This document shows positions 8,978 to 16,406 of a stretch of DNA of 64,000 nt, one piece after another (the first letter of the stretch is position 1; each line of letters begins with the position of its first letter). The DNA lies in the NCBI RefSeq assembly GCF_013459645.1, contig NZ_CP054861.1, forward strand, positions 4,638,001-4,702,000, written 5' to 3'. Under the pieces are notes generated by a model, which was not told the origin of the DNA, searched no databases, and worked only from the letters and a program-made list of their open reading frames with translations. The translations under genes were made by a program, and so were the position numbers. The DNA comes from Martelella sp. NC20. Lineage in GTDB: Bacteria; Pseudomonadota; Alphaproteobacteria; Rhizobiales; Rhizobiaceae.

Positions 8978-11167
8978 TCAATGCGCGGCAACAAGGCGGG
9001 CGTAATGCCCGTCCGGCTGCTCAATCAATGTCTCGTGCGTTCCGCGCTGCACGATCCTGCCCTGATCCAGCACGATGATCTCGTCGCTGTCGCGGATGGT
9101 CGAAAGCCGCTGGGCGACGATCAGGCAGGCGCAGCCGCGCTGTCTCAGGTTCATGTCGACGGTCTGCTCGGTTATGGGATCGAGCGCCGATGTCGCCTCG
9201 TCCATGATCAGCACTGACGGATTGCGCGCCAGCGCGCGGGCGATTTCGAGCCGCTGCCGTTCGCCGCCGCTGAGATTGCGCCCCGCTTCCGACAAGGCGG
9301 CATCGATCCCCTGCTCGCGCACCAGCGGCAACTGATCGAGGCAGGCATCGGCGACCGCCCGGCTGATTACCGGTTCGGGGATCGAGGTATCCCAGAGCGT
9401 GATATTGTCCCGCAATGTCCCGCTGAAGACGTTGATGTCCTGGCTGACCACGCCGAGCGATGACGTCAGCGTCAGGCGGTCGATCTGTTGCAGCGGCATG
9501 TCATCGAAGAAGATCTCGCCCTGCCAGGGGCGGTAAAGCCCCGCAACCAGCTTGCCGACGGTCGATTTTCCCGAGCCGCTGGCGCCGACCAGCGCGATGC
9601 GCATACCCGGCTGTAACAGCAGCGAAAAATCGTCCAGCAGCGGCTTTTCAAGCCGGCTGTATCCGAAGGTGACATTGCGAAGCTCGACCTTGCCGACGAG
9701 CTTTTCAGCGGTGGCGGAAGCATCCGGCCGCGCCGCCGCCCGTGCCGGCTCGGAGGAACCGTAATTGATGACATCGTCGAGACGGTTGAGGTCGACCTGC
9801 GTGGTCTGCAATGACGAACCAAGCCCCACCAGTCCGGAGATCGGCCCGTTGAAGCTGCCGACCAGAACCTGAAATGCGACGAGGTCGCCGACGGTCAGCC
9901 GGCCATCCAGAACGAACAGCGCGCCGAGGCTGAGAATTGCGATATGCCCCAGTGCGGAAAGAGACCCCGGCAGGAGGCCGAGCAGGTTGTTCTGACGTCC
10001 GATGGTCTGCGATAGCGAGACGAGCTGGGCCTGAAGGCCGCCCCAGCGGGAAAACAGATCGTCCTCAAGCCCGGCGGCCTTGACCGTCTCGATCGCCGAA
10101 AGGCCGCTCATGATCGCCGAGGCCTGCTCCGCCCCGTTTTTCGCCAGAAGATGGCGCGCGTTTTCCAATCGCAGCCAGACAACGCGCGCCATGATGAGGT
10201 TGACGACGGCCATGGAGACGACGAGCGAGGCCAGCGGCACGCTGTAGGAAAACATCAGCGCGCCGTAGACGACGACCGAGATCATGCCGACGATGCTGAA
10301 TGCCAGCGGGCCGGAGATCATCGACGCGACCCGGCCGGCAGATCCGAGCCGGCTCGAAATGTCCCCGGCAAAGCGCTGGCTGAAGAAATCCATCGGCAGA
10401 TGCAGCAATCTCCAGAGCACCTTGCGCGTCATGTCGATGCTGACCTTGGCGGAAAACCGCATCAGGTAATGCTTCTGCAGCCAGCTCAGAAGCATGCTCA
10501 GGCCGCCGGCCACGATATAGGCCGCAAGCAGCGGGCGGACCCAGTCCTTCTGTCCGCCGACAAGGAAACCGTCGACATAGATCTTGCTGAGCGCCGGTAT
10601 CACGATGCCGGGAATGACCATCAGCAGCGTCACCAGCAATATGAAGGCGAACGGTCCTTCCGTCCCGCGCGAGAGCTGCCGCAATTCGCGCAGCACCGAT
10701 GGCTTCTCGCCGCCGGTCTCGAATTCCGGCCCGGGCTCGACGGTAACCACGATACCCGTGAAATCCCGGTCCATCTCCGACCAGCTGACGTGCCGTCGCC
10801 CCTGCGCCGGATCATTGATCTGGGCGCCTTTGCGGCCGACCTTTTCCAGCACGACGAAGTGATTGAAGCGCCAGAAGATGATGGCGGGCAGGCTGACCTC
10901 GCGCAATCTCTCCAGCCCGACCTTGAACCCTTTCGCATCGCAGCCGAAACGTCTGGCCGCCTCGATCAGGCTCCAGGCATTCGAACCGTTCCGCGACACG
11001 CCGCATTCGAGCCTCAGCCGCTCGAGGGAGACCCAGCGGCCATGATAGGCCAGAACCATGGCGAGACAGGCAGCGCCGCATTCGACCGCCTCCATCTGCA
11101 GGATGGTCGGCGTCTTTGCGCTGCGAAAGATGCGTCGTGGTCTCAGCGCCGAAAACCGTTTGGTCAT
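8978..11167 (-). CDS. Peptidase-containing ABC exporter (C39 bacteriocin-processing, NHLM ABC1)
   Basis: A 729-residue PCAT. Residues 20-150 are a C39 cysteine peptidase that would cut double-glycine leaders: oxyanion Gln24, catalytic Cys30 (MEAVECGAACLAM), His103 (FNHFVVL) and Asp119 (NDPA). Membrane helices occupy roughly 165-430. The nucleotide-binding domain has GASGSGKST, LSGGERQRLEIARAL and VLIMDEATSAL. The H-loop reads IVAQRLSTIRD, with Gln where His is usual, so one ATP site may be weakened. It lies between HlyD (16 bp upstream) and ABC2 (12 bp downstream). Substrates are almost certainly the seven GG-leader peptides encoded upstream. Confidence 0.93.
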   Translation of the reverse strand: MTKRFSALRPRRIFRSAKTPTILQMEAVECGAACLAMVLAYHGRWVSLERLRLECGVSRNGSNAWSLIEAARRFGCDAKGFKVGLERLREVSLPAIIFWRFNHFVVLEKVGRKGAQINDPAQGRRHVSWSEMDRDFTGIVVTVEPGPEFETGGEKPSVLRELRQLSRGTEGPFAFILLVTLLMVIPGIVIPALSKIYVDGFLVGGQKDWVRPLLAAYIVAGGLSMLLSWLQKHYLMRFSAKVSIDMTRKVLWRLLHLPMDFFSQRFAGDISSRLGSAGRVASMISGPLAFSIVGMISVVVYGALMFSYSVPLASLVVSMAVVNLIMARVVWLRLENARHLLAKNGAEQASAIMSGLSAIETVKAAGLEDDLFSRWGGLQAQLVSLSQTIGRQNNLLGLLPGSLSALGHIAILSLGALFVLDGRLTVGDLVAFQVLVGSFNGPISGLVGLGSSLQTTQVDLNRLDDVINYGSSEPARAAARPDASATAEKLVGKVELRNVTFGYSRLEKPLLDDFSLLLQPGMRIALVGASGSGKSTVGKLVAGLYRPWQGEIFFDDMPLQQIDRLTLTSSLGVVSQDINVFSGTLRDNITLWDTSIPEPVISRAVADACLDQLPLVREQGIDAALSEAGRNLSGGERQRLEIARALARNPSVLIMDEATSALDPITEQTVDMNLRQRGCACLIVAQRLSTIRDSDEIIVLDQGRIVQRGTHETLIEQPDGHYARLVAAH

Positions 11168-11183
11168 GCCGTAGCTCCGCCCG

Positions 11184-12461
11184 TCATTGATCGAGACCGA
11201 GCACGCGGCGGATCGCAGGTATCACCAGAACGATCGGCGGAACCTGCTCCACGGCAACATCCGCATCGGCAAGGGTGCCGGTCCGGACCTTCATGTTCGG
11301 ACCGTGCCCCGAGGTCCATTTCAATCCCGAGGGCGACCCCTTGTCCTTTTCCAGCTGCACGCCGAAGGCGATCGGGGGCTCATTGCCGGCGAGCGCTTTT
11401 GCCAGCGTTTCATTGCCAAGCTGACGCGCGACGGCGGTGTCGCTTTGCGGGTCTTCGCTGACCCAGACGACCTTTCCGCGGATGGTGCCGAAACGGGAAG
11501 CCTCCACGGTCGATGGCGAAACATTGACGTCCATGCCCGCCAGAACTTTCTTTCCATGCAGCGGATTGGCGAAAAACACCCCTTCAATGTCGTCATTCAC
11601 GGGTTGCACCGTCACGATGGGTGATCCGGGCTGGACAAAGGAGCCGATGCTGGCGTCGACCGCGACGACGCGTCCGGACATGTCGGAGAGCACCTTTCCG
11701 CCGCTGTCGAGCGTATCTTCGAGATCGGCAAGGCTTTCCTGGGCCTGCAGCACCCGGTCGTTCATCGCCTGAAACGCCGTGGTTTTCTGGTTTTCAAGCT
11801 CAAGCCGGTTGGCCGCAAGCTGATCCTTGTCGAATTTGGTCTCGTCCAGATTTCCCGATGCCTGGATAAATGCGTCGCGGGCCTGTTCAAGCCTGAGCGG
11901 GGTTATCGCGCCGTCGCTGCTGGCCTGCTCGAAGCCCTGAAGAATTTTCTCCCGGCTCTCGACCTGCTTCTGGTCCCACTCGATCTGCCGCGCCAGATCC
12001 TTTTCCTTTTGCTCAAGGTCGGCCATCCGTTGCGGCAGCAGGGTATTCCAGTAGGTTTCCAGCAGCGTCTGCTCGTCCTTCAGCGAGCGCAGCGTCCGTT
12101 CCGCCTCGCGCTTGTCCTGCGCCACCGAGACGATCTCGATGGATGCCAGGAGCTCACCCTCTTCGATCGTGTCGCCGAGCTTGACCGGCAGAGACTGCAA
12201 TATGCCGGAATGCGTCGCCACGAAATCGCGGGTCTCGCCATAGGCCGGGCCAAGAACGCCCTTGCCAGCAACAAAAGTCGTCACCGCGCCGAAAATGCTC
12301 CAGTAGATCGCGCCGCAAAAAACCAGCGCAATCGCCAAGGCCACGACCCAGCCACTCGGGCCGACGACACGCATCAGGCTATCTGTGCTTTCGGGGGATT
12401 GAAGCTGTTGCAGGGCGGATTGGCGATAGACGCGCTTGGGGGAATCTGTCGAGTTGGACAT
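11184..12461 (-). CDS. HlyD-family periplasmic adaptor of the peptide exporter (NHLM_micro_HlyD-like)
   Basis: A 425-residue membrane fusion protein. It has a cytoplasmic start, one membrane helix (about 35-57, GWVVALAIALVFCGAIYW) and a lipoyl/barrel-sandwich half (GILQSLPVKLGDTIEEGELL). A long coiled-coil hairpin follows (about 120-245, rich in E, K and Q), then the second lipoyl half (GRVVAVDASIGSFVQPGSPI) and a C-terminal beta-barrel. It bridges the inner-membrane ABC proteins to the periplasm or an outer-membrane channel. No TolC-like gene is in the window, so that partner would be elsewhere. It is first of the three exporter genes, downstream of the peptide genes. Confidence 0.92.
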   Translation of the reverse strand: MSNSTDSPKRVYRQSALQQLQSPESTDSLMRVVGPSGWVVALAIALVFCGAIYWSIFGAVTTFVAGKGVLGPAYGETRDFVATHSGILQSLPVKLGDTIEEGELLASIEIVSVAQDKREAERTLRSLKDEQTLLETYWNTLLPQRMADLEQKEKDLARQIEWDQKQVESREKILQGFEQASSDGAITPLRLEQARDAFIQASGNLDETKFDKDQLAANRLELENQKTTAFQAMNDRVLQAQESLADLEDTLDSGGKVLSDMSGRVVAVDASIGSFVQPGSPIVTVQPVNDDIEGVFFANPLHGKKVLAGMDVNVSPSTVEASRFGTIRGKVVWVSEDPQSDTAVARQLGNETLAKALAGNEPPIAFGVQLEKDKGSPSGLKWTSGHGPNMKVRTGTLADADVAVEQVPPIVLVIPAIRRVLGLDQ

Positions 12462-12553
12462 GAAGTTGGCGCACTCTTAATCTCTCAGGAGCACGATATT
12501 CTCCGTGCCCAGATGCTGCGATCGATTTTTTTGCCTGATACAGGGCTGAAATT

Positions 12554-12581
12554 GTCCCTGCGGCCACGAGACCGCAGGGAC
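12554..12581 (-). terminator. Stem-loop between the precursor genes and the exporter genes
   Basis: GTCCCTGCGG and its exact complement CCGCAGGGAC are separated by 8 nt. On the minus strand the hairpin is followed by AATTTC rather than a long T-run. It sits between the last precursor gene and hlyD, where partial termination or RNA processing would let the peptides be made in excess over the exporter. The hairpin is seen; the role is inferred. Confidence 0.55.
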
Positions 12582-12633
12582 ACAGACGGTTGCGGATCCG
12601 GTTCCATCCGGGCGAAAAAGCCGGTGAACCTTC

Positions 12634-13026
12634 TCAGCTTTTCTTGGCTTCGATCGACTGGGCCATCACGTCGCCGATGCCGCCAACGGCGGCGCCCCCT
12701 GTAATACTCGCAGCCGTTTCGGCGGCGGCGCCGAGAATCAGGTTGCCGGTGCTCACGCCCATGATTGCGGCGGCCTCCGACCCGGCGACACTAATAACTT
12801 TCAAAACTGCGCCAACTCCAGTGACGCCGCCGGCCACAGTAGCAACAGCCGCAATCGGGTGCTCCTCAGCCTCATTTGCGACCCACCCTACCCCGTCCTT
12901 GATGCCATCCCAGGCATCACCGAAGATATTGCCGCCGGCGGCGCTCTGCAAATCCTCCTGGCCGAGTTCATTCATGTTCGTTTCGTCCGACTTGGACGGA
13001 TCGATCCCGTTGCCATGGCTTGTCAT
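12634..13026 (-). CDS. Double-glycine secreted peptide precursor P7
   Basis: 130 residues from the ATG at 13026 (AAAGGAATTGTC before it); the track start at 13041 is 5 codons earlier and has no better ribosome site. The leader has the shared motif ELGQEDLQSAAGG, then core NIFGDAWDGIKDGVG. The core is about 98 residues, Cys-free, with a strongly hydrophobic Gly/Ala-rich second half (VATVAGGVTGVGAVLKV, TGGAAVGGIGDVM) that could be membrane-inserting, as in pore-forming class II bacteriocins. It is the last precursor before the exporter genes and close to P6 (both have SDETN plus GQE[ED]LQ). Export by ABC1/ABC2/HlyD is inferred; activity is unknown. Confidence 0.85.
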   Translation of the reverse strand: MTSHGNGIDPSKSDETNMNELGQEDLQSAAGGNIFGDAWDGIKDGVGWVANEAEEHPIAAVATVAGGVTGVGAVLKVISVAGSEAAAIMGVSTGNLILGAAAETAASITGGAAVGGIGDVMAQSIEAKKS

Positions 13027-13130
13027 GACAATTCCTTTCATCTGTTTGAACTAATTAGCATAAGTGCAGTGAAACCTGTCTCTCGCCGCACGATCACTTC
13101 TCGAATTCCGGTCGCGGAGCGGTGTCCGTC

Positions 13131-13284
13131 TCAGGAAAATCTTCGTAATATTGTTGGCAAGTTACTTATTCCCGCCCCAAGATCATTGACGTCCGCACCA
13201 AGATCGCTGCTCGTCACTCGTTCACTGTCACTACGGAAGCGCCCCGGCAACATTCTGCAGCTCTTCTAGATGAAGCTCCGGCAT
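13131..13284 (-). pseudogene. Decayed eighth double-glycine precursor gene
   Basis: On the minus strand the ATG at 13284 opens MPELHLEELQNVAGA, a clear copy of the shared leader (EL..EELQ.A.GG) with the second Gly changed to Ala, and a stop three codons on. Shifting frame by one base after the GG site restores a core-like reading (RFRSDSERVTSSDLGADVND...) ending at a TGA at 13131. It resembles the core start of P5. The 380-bp gap between P7 and P6 therefore holds a dead family member. The reading is my own translation; there is no upstream leader part that I can support. Confidence 0.6.
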
Positions 13285-13407
13285 TGGTGCTCATGCACTC
13301 CTCGCTGGGGCCAGTCGCATTTTCAAAAAATGAGCGCAGTCGTCTCATCGCGTGGGAAGAAGCAGCAAACTACGCCAACCGCCCGATGTGGAAACATACC
13401 GCCCAAA

Positions 13408-13785
13408 TCAATCGTCACTTCCCCATAGATTCACAAACCGTTTAACCGCTTTATCGAGAGCCAACTTATCCGCATCGGCTTCTGCTGCACCTGTAATAGC
13501 ATCAGCTGCAGCGGCGCCAGCTCCGACGCCAGTTGCCATAGCGCCGACGATTGCAATCCCCTTCGCGATATTCGCGATATCAGGATGCGCTTCCGCTTCG
13601 CTCTTTGTCCAGTTATAGGCAGAAGATGCAGCGCCTCCGACATCATCCGCCCCCGCCTTGATCCCGCCCCAGACATCGCCAAAGATACTGCCACCGGCGG
13701 CGTCCTGAAGCTCCTCCTGGCCGAGCTGATCCATGTTCGTTTCATCCGACTTGGCCGGATCGACCCTGTTGTCATGGCTTTTCAT
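13408..13785 (-). CDS. Double-glycine secreted peptide precursor P6
   Basis: 125 residues from the ATG at 13785, which has GGAAGGAG five bases before it; the open frame to 13857 has no such site. The leader motif is QLGQEELQDAAGG, then core SIFGDVWGGIKAGADD. The core is about 94 residues without Cys: an amphipathic start, a hydrophobic Gly/Ala stretch (GIAIVGAMATGVGAGAAAAD), then a charged C-terminal helix. It shares its first ~45 residues with P7, so the pair probably arose by duplication and could act together. GG cleavage by the C39 domain is predicted. Confidence 0.85.
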   Translation of the reverse strand: MKSHDNRVDPAKSDETNMDQLGQEELQDAAGGSIFGDVWGGIKAGADDVGGAASSAYNWTKSEAEAHPDIANIAKGIAIVGAMATGVGAGAAAADAITGAAEADADKLALDKAVKRFVNLWGSDD

Positions 13786-13853
13786 GATAACTCCTTCCAT
13801 CGATTTGAATTGATTGACAAAAGTTGCATCGTGGACTGCCTCTCTCCGTACGA

Positions 13854-14141
13854 TCACTTCCCGATTTCCGGTCCCGGACCGCCATCCAGTTCAGGATCGA
13901 CGACATTCATCCCGGGCGACGCGATCACCGGACCGATCTGCGTAACACGGCTCTGGCCGGAGCCCGTCAGCACGTCAAACGCCTGATCAAGATCACTGCC
14001 CACCGCGTCGGCAACAGTCTTGAGATCGCCCATGAAACTTCCGCCGGTGACATGCTGCAATTTTTCCGGATCAAGCTCCTGCATCTCGGTTTCGTCGATC
14101 TCCTGGTCAACCAGATTCTTGCCTTCGTTTGCCACTATCAT
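13854..14141 (-). CDS. Double-glycine secreted peptide precursor P5
   Basis: 95 residues from the ATG at 14141, whose ATGA overlaps the stop of P4, so the two are probably translationally coupled. The leader is MQELDPEKLQHVTGG and the core starts SFMGDLKTVADAVGSD. The 61-residue core has no Cys. Unlike its neighbours it ends in a Pro/Gly-rich acidic tail (DPELDGGPGPEIGK) and lacks the hydrophobic Gly/Ala segment. It is the most divergent member of the set. It could be a partner or regulatory peptide rather than a pore former; that is speculation. Confidence 0.8.
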   Translation of the reverse strand: MIVANEGKNLVDQEIDETEMQELDPEKLQHVTGGSFMGDLKTVADAVGSDLDQAFDVLTGSGQSRVTQIGPVIASPGMNVVDPELDGGPGPEIGK

Positions 14142-14356
14142 GAACCCCCAGACTTGAGGATATCCCACTCAACCTCGGCGCCGAATTCGACAACCTCCCC
14201 GGCCACATGACCGGCGGCCTTGACGCCATCCTCGACGTCGCTCAAGGCACTGCCGAGAAAACTGCCCCCGGCGGCGTCCTGCAGTTCTGCAGGACTCAAT
14301 TCCTCGATTTCGGCCTCATCAGTTTTGAGTACGGATTTGGTATTTTCGTTCGACAT
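14138..14356 (-). CDS. Double-glycine secreted peptide precursor P4
   Basis: 72 residues from the ATG at 14356 (GGGAG eight bases before); the track starts three codons earlier at a GTG. The leader motif is ELSPAELQDAAGG and the core starts SFLGSALSDVEDGVKA. The core is only 41 residues, acidic and probably one amphipathic helix, Cys-free. It is the smallest in the set. Its stop overlaps the start of P5. Export through the adjacent NHLM-type system is inferred from the leader. Confidence 0.82.
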   Translation of the reverse strand: MSNENTKSVLKTDEAEIEELSPAELQDAAGGSFLGSALSDVEDGVKAAGHVAGEVVEFGAEVEWDILKSGGS

Positions 14357-14385
14357 GGTCACCACTCCCGTTGGTCCGGCAAATG

Positions 14386-14730
14386 TCAGAAAATTTTCTT
14401 CGCCTCATCGACGAGATCATCGACGCCGTGGACAGTGGCGTCGGCAGCATCGCCGACCCCCGCCCCGATAACCGAGCCGACAGCGAGCCCCGTTAGTCCG
14501 AGCCCCACACTGACAGTCCCGGCCACTGCTGCTGGCGCCATGAGCACGCCTACGGCGGCCGCGCCGACGACAGCACCCGTACTGGAATCGTGATCGTCCA
14601 ACCAGTTTGCGGCATCTGAAACATCTCCCGAGATGCTGCCGCCTGTCGCATTCTGCAGTTCTGCAGCGCCCAGTTCCTCGACTTCGGCCTCATCGGCCTT
14701 GATCGGGGATTTCGTGTTTCCGTTCGTCAT
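14386..14730 (-). CDS. Double-glycine secreted peptide precursor P3
   Basis: 114 residues from the ATG at 14730 (AAGGAG six bases before). The leader is MTNGNTKSPIKADEAE, then ELGAAELQNATGG, core SISGDVSDAANWLDD. The 83-residue Cys-free core has a long hydrophobic Gly/Ala/Val stretch with several GxxxG-type spacings (VGLGLTGLAVGSVIGAGVG) and ends in DDLVDEAKKIF. The composition resembles a membrane-active class IIb-like bacteriocin or microcin. Leader residues match P1, P2 and P4 almost position by position. Confidence 0.85.
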   Translation of the reverse strand: MTNGNTKSPIKADEAEVEELGAAELQNATGGSISGDVSDAANWLDDHDSSTGAVVGAAAVGVLMAPAAVAGTVSVGLGLTGLAVGSVIGAGVGDAADATVHGVDDLVDEAKKIF

Positions 14731-14741
14731 TTCATTCTCCT

Positions 14742-15047
14742 TCAGCTCAATTTGTTCCAAACGGTTTTGGCGGTATTTTCGACATCACCCGCGGCGGTCG
14801 AAGCAGCTTTGACAGCTTCGCCGCCAACCCATTTTGCGCCAGACGAAGCACCGTCCACGACTTCCGTGGGCAGTGTGACCATCACTTCTTTTTCAACATC
14901 ATTGGTAAGTTCGGCGCCATCCTGGATGCCATTCCAGACGCTGCCGAAAAAGCTGCCGCCGTTGGCGCCCTGCAATTCTTCAGGGCCCAGCTCCTCGATT
15001 GCAGCTTCATCGACGTTCATCCCGGTTTTGATTATCCTGTTCGTCAT
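14742..15047 (-). CDS. Double-glycine secreted peptide precursor P2
   Basis: 101 residues from the ATG at 15047 (GGAG before). The leader ends ELGPEELQGANGG; the core starts SFFGSVWNGIQDGAEL. The 70-residue Cys-free core reads as alternating acidic and hydrophobic helical segments, ending VWNKLS, similar to the end of P1 (VWDNWC). P1 and P2 look like a related pair. It starts 11 bp after the P1 stop. Confidence 0.85.
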   Translation of the reverse strand: MTNRIIKTGMNVDEAAIEELGPEELQGANGGSFFGSVWNGIQDGAELTNDVEKEVMVTLPTEVVDGASSGAKWVGGEAVKAASTAAGDVENTAKTVWNKLS

Positions 15048-15058
15048 TTCAGTCTCCA

Positions 15059-15370
15059 TCAGCACCAGTTGTCCCAGACGCCCTTGGCAACATCGCCAAG
15101 ACCGCTCTCGAGCGCCGATCCAACCTTGGAAGCCTCATCGCCTACCAATTCCGCTCCTTTAACGACATCCGCGGCACCGGCATCGACCACATGTTTGGTG
15201 GCATCGGCGACATCTTCGATGCCATTTGCAATACTGTCCGTCACATTGTCGCCGGGCCCGACAATGCCGACAAAGCTGCCGCCGGCAGCGCCCTGCAATT
15301 CCTCTGCGCCCAGTTCCTTGACTTCAGCTTCATCGGTGTGCATCGGGGACTTGATGTTTTCGTTGGTCAT
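15059..15370 (-). CDS. Double-glycine secreted peptide precursor P1 (first in operon)
   Basis: 103 residues from the ATG at 15370 (GGAG seven bases before). Leader motif ELGAEELQGAAGG, core SFVGIVGPGDNVTDS. The 72-residue core is acidic and helical with repeated VxxA/VxxG spacing and ends in VWDNWC; that final Cys is the only core Cys in the whole precursor family. The lack of Cys argues against lanthionine-type crosslinking, and no modification enzyme is encoded nearby. As first gene it marks the operon's 5' end, about 240 bp from a predicted regulator box. Confidence 0.85.
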   Translation of the reverse strand: MTNENIKSPMHTDEAEVKELGAEELQGAAGGSFVGIVGPGDNVTDSIANGIEDVADATKHVVDAGAADVVKGAELVGDEASKVGSALESGLGDVAKGVWDNWC

Positions 15371-15729
15371 TTCTGTTCTCCATCGGCTTCAGTTTTTCAA
15401 ACGGTCATTGCCTTGGCATCTGGCTTCGAGAACCTGGATCGACATCCGCGAAACCAACCGGTTCCTATCGTCTCGCCACAGCGCAGAACGGCTTCCCACC
15501 ACATCGTCAGCATGAATACTGCCTGAGAGAAGTAAATAATACTAGGCGATAAATATCAAACACAAAATGAAATGTTGACTATTTTTAATTTGTTACTTAT
15601 TTATATTGCGTTACGTAACGTAATCTAAAGTAACGAAATTCGAGCAATGGCACGTAGGCGATCAGGCGCGTAATTCCCCACCCTTAAATTTTTGATTTCC
15701 GGTGCGGCTATCGGCCCGTGCCAAGACGG
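15371..15729 (-). promoter_or_regulatory. AT-rich promoter region of the peptide operon
   Basis: The 360 bp between P1 and the kinase pseudogene contain no gene. About 15530-15640 is strikingly AT-rich compared with its surroundings, and holds several GTTAC/GTAAC half-sites, a perfect 12-bp palindrome CGTTACGTAACG (15609-15620) and the 10-bp-period hexamer array described separately. This is the expected place for the promoter of the whole P1-to-ABC2 transcript. I could not fix a -10/-35 pair with confidence. Confidence 0.55.
15610..15635. promoter_or_regulatory. Predicted OmpR/PhoB-type response-regulator box upstream of peptide operon
   Basis: Three hexamers start exactly 10 bp apart: GTTACG (15610), GTAATC (15620), GTAACG (15630). 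Direct hexamers separated by 4 bp are the usual binding pattern of winged-helix response regulators. The last two hexamers, followed by AA, recur identically with a different 4-bp spacer at 33513-33530, upstream of the intact kinase operon. In both places the array has the same orientation relative to the minus-strand operon it precedes. Confidence 0.55.
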
Positions 15730-16384
15730 ATGCGATAACCTGGAAGGGGTTTGCGCCTTTGAGGTCCTGCGCACGGAAGCGAAACCCTTGCTTTTGTGCC
15801 GCTCCCTTCGACGCCTTCGATATCGAGCCTGCCGCCGTCGGCCGCCGCTATGCGCGACACAAGAGATAGGCCCAGCCCGGTGCCATTGACCTTGTCGGTG
15901 TTCGAACCGCGAACCGTGGGTTCGATGACAGCATCAATTTCGTTCGCGGGGATAGCCCCTTCTCCATGTCGGCGACATAGGCATCAACCAGATCGACGAA
16001 ATTTGGCGACAATGCCATCAATGCGGGCATCGTGCGTTCGGGTTTCATCACGGGTTTCATCCAGACGGCCTCGCGGCTTTATCGCGCATCGATACCGTCA
16101 TGAGGCGACGGCACAAAACGGATGGCATCGCCACCGGCCAGAATATCCGCCAGTGTCAGTTCGGTCGATTTATCCACGAGGGTCGATACCTGCAAAACAG
16201 GCAAATCGCCGGCGTCGGCTCCCTCTGCCCGGGAAACTCCTCCACCCGCCAGCAGGAGGACCAGAACCAGTATCTGGGCGAAAGGCACCAAGGCATTGTC
16301 AGAAAACGCTCCGGAAGCCAACAGATGCGTCTGGACATGAGTAATGCCCTCCTTGAATATCGCCACTTGCCGAACAAGCCTCAT
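15730..16384 (-). pseudogene. Histidine kinase pseudogene with large internal deletion
   Basis: The minus strand encodes a paralogue of the intact kinase at 27607-29643. It keeps the signal peptide and the sensor start (ELTLADILAGGDA against ALTLADIIGGDA), then an in-frame TAA at 16079-16081. The same frame then continues (REAVWM..., ALSPNFVDLVDAYVADMEKG, matching residues 75-110 of the intact protein). After that the similarity jumps, with a frame change, to the C-terminal ATPase end (EIDAV..., RGSNTDKVNGTGLGLSLVSR). About 495 residues (rest of sensor, membrane helices, H-box, N-box) are missing. It cannot work. It is divergent from the truncated regulator at 16407. The lower boundary is approximate. 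Confidence 0.8.
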
Positions 16385-16406
16385 TCAGGAAACCGGTCAG
16401 ATAACC

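Noticed and set aside
12634..15370. Reading the precursor peptides as lanthipeptides or other modified NHLP RiPPs
   Set aside because: Cores have almost no Cys and no modification enzyme is encoded in the window; only the exporter is NHLM-like.
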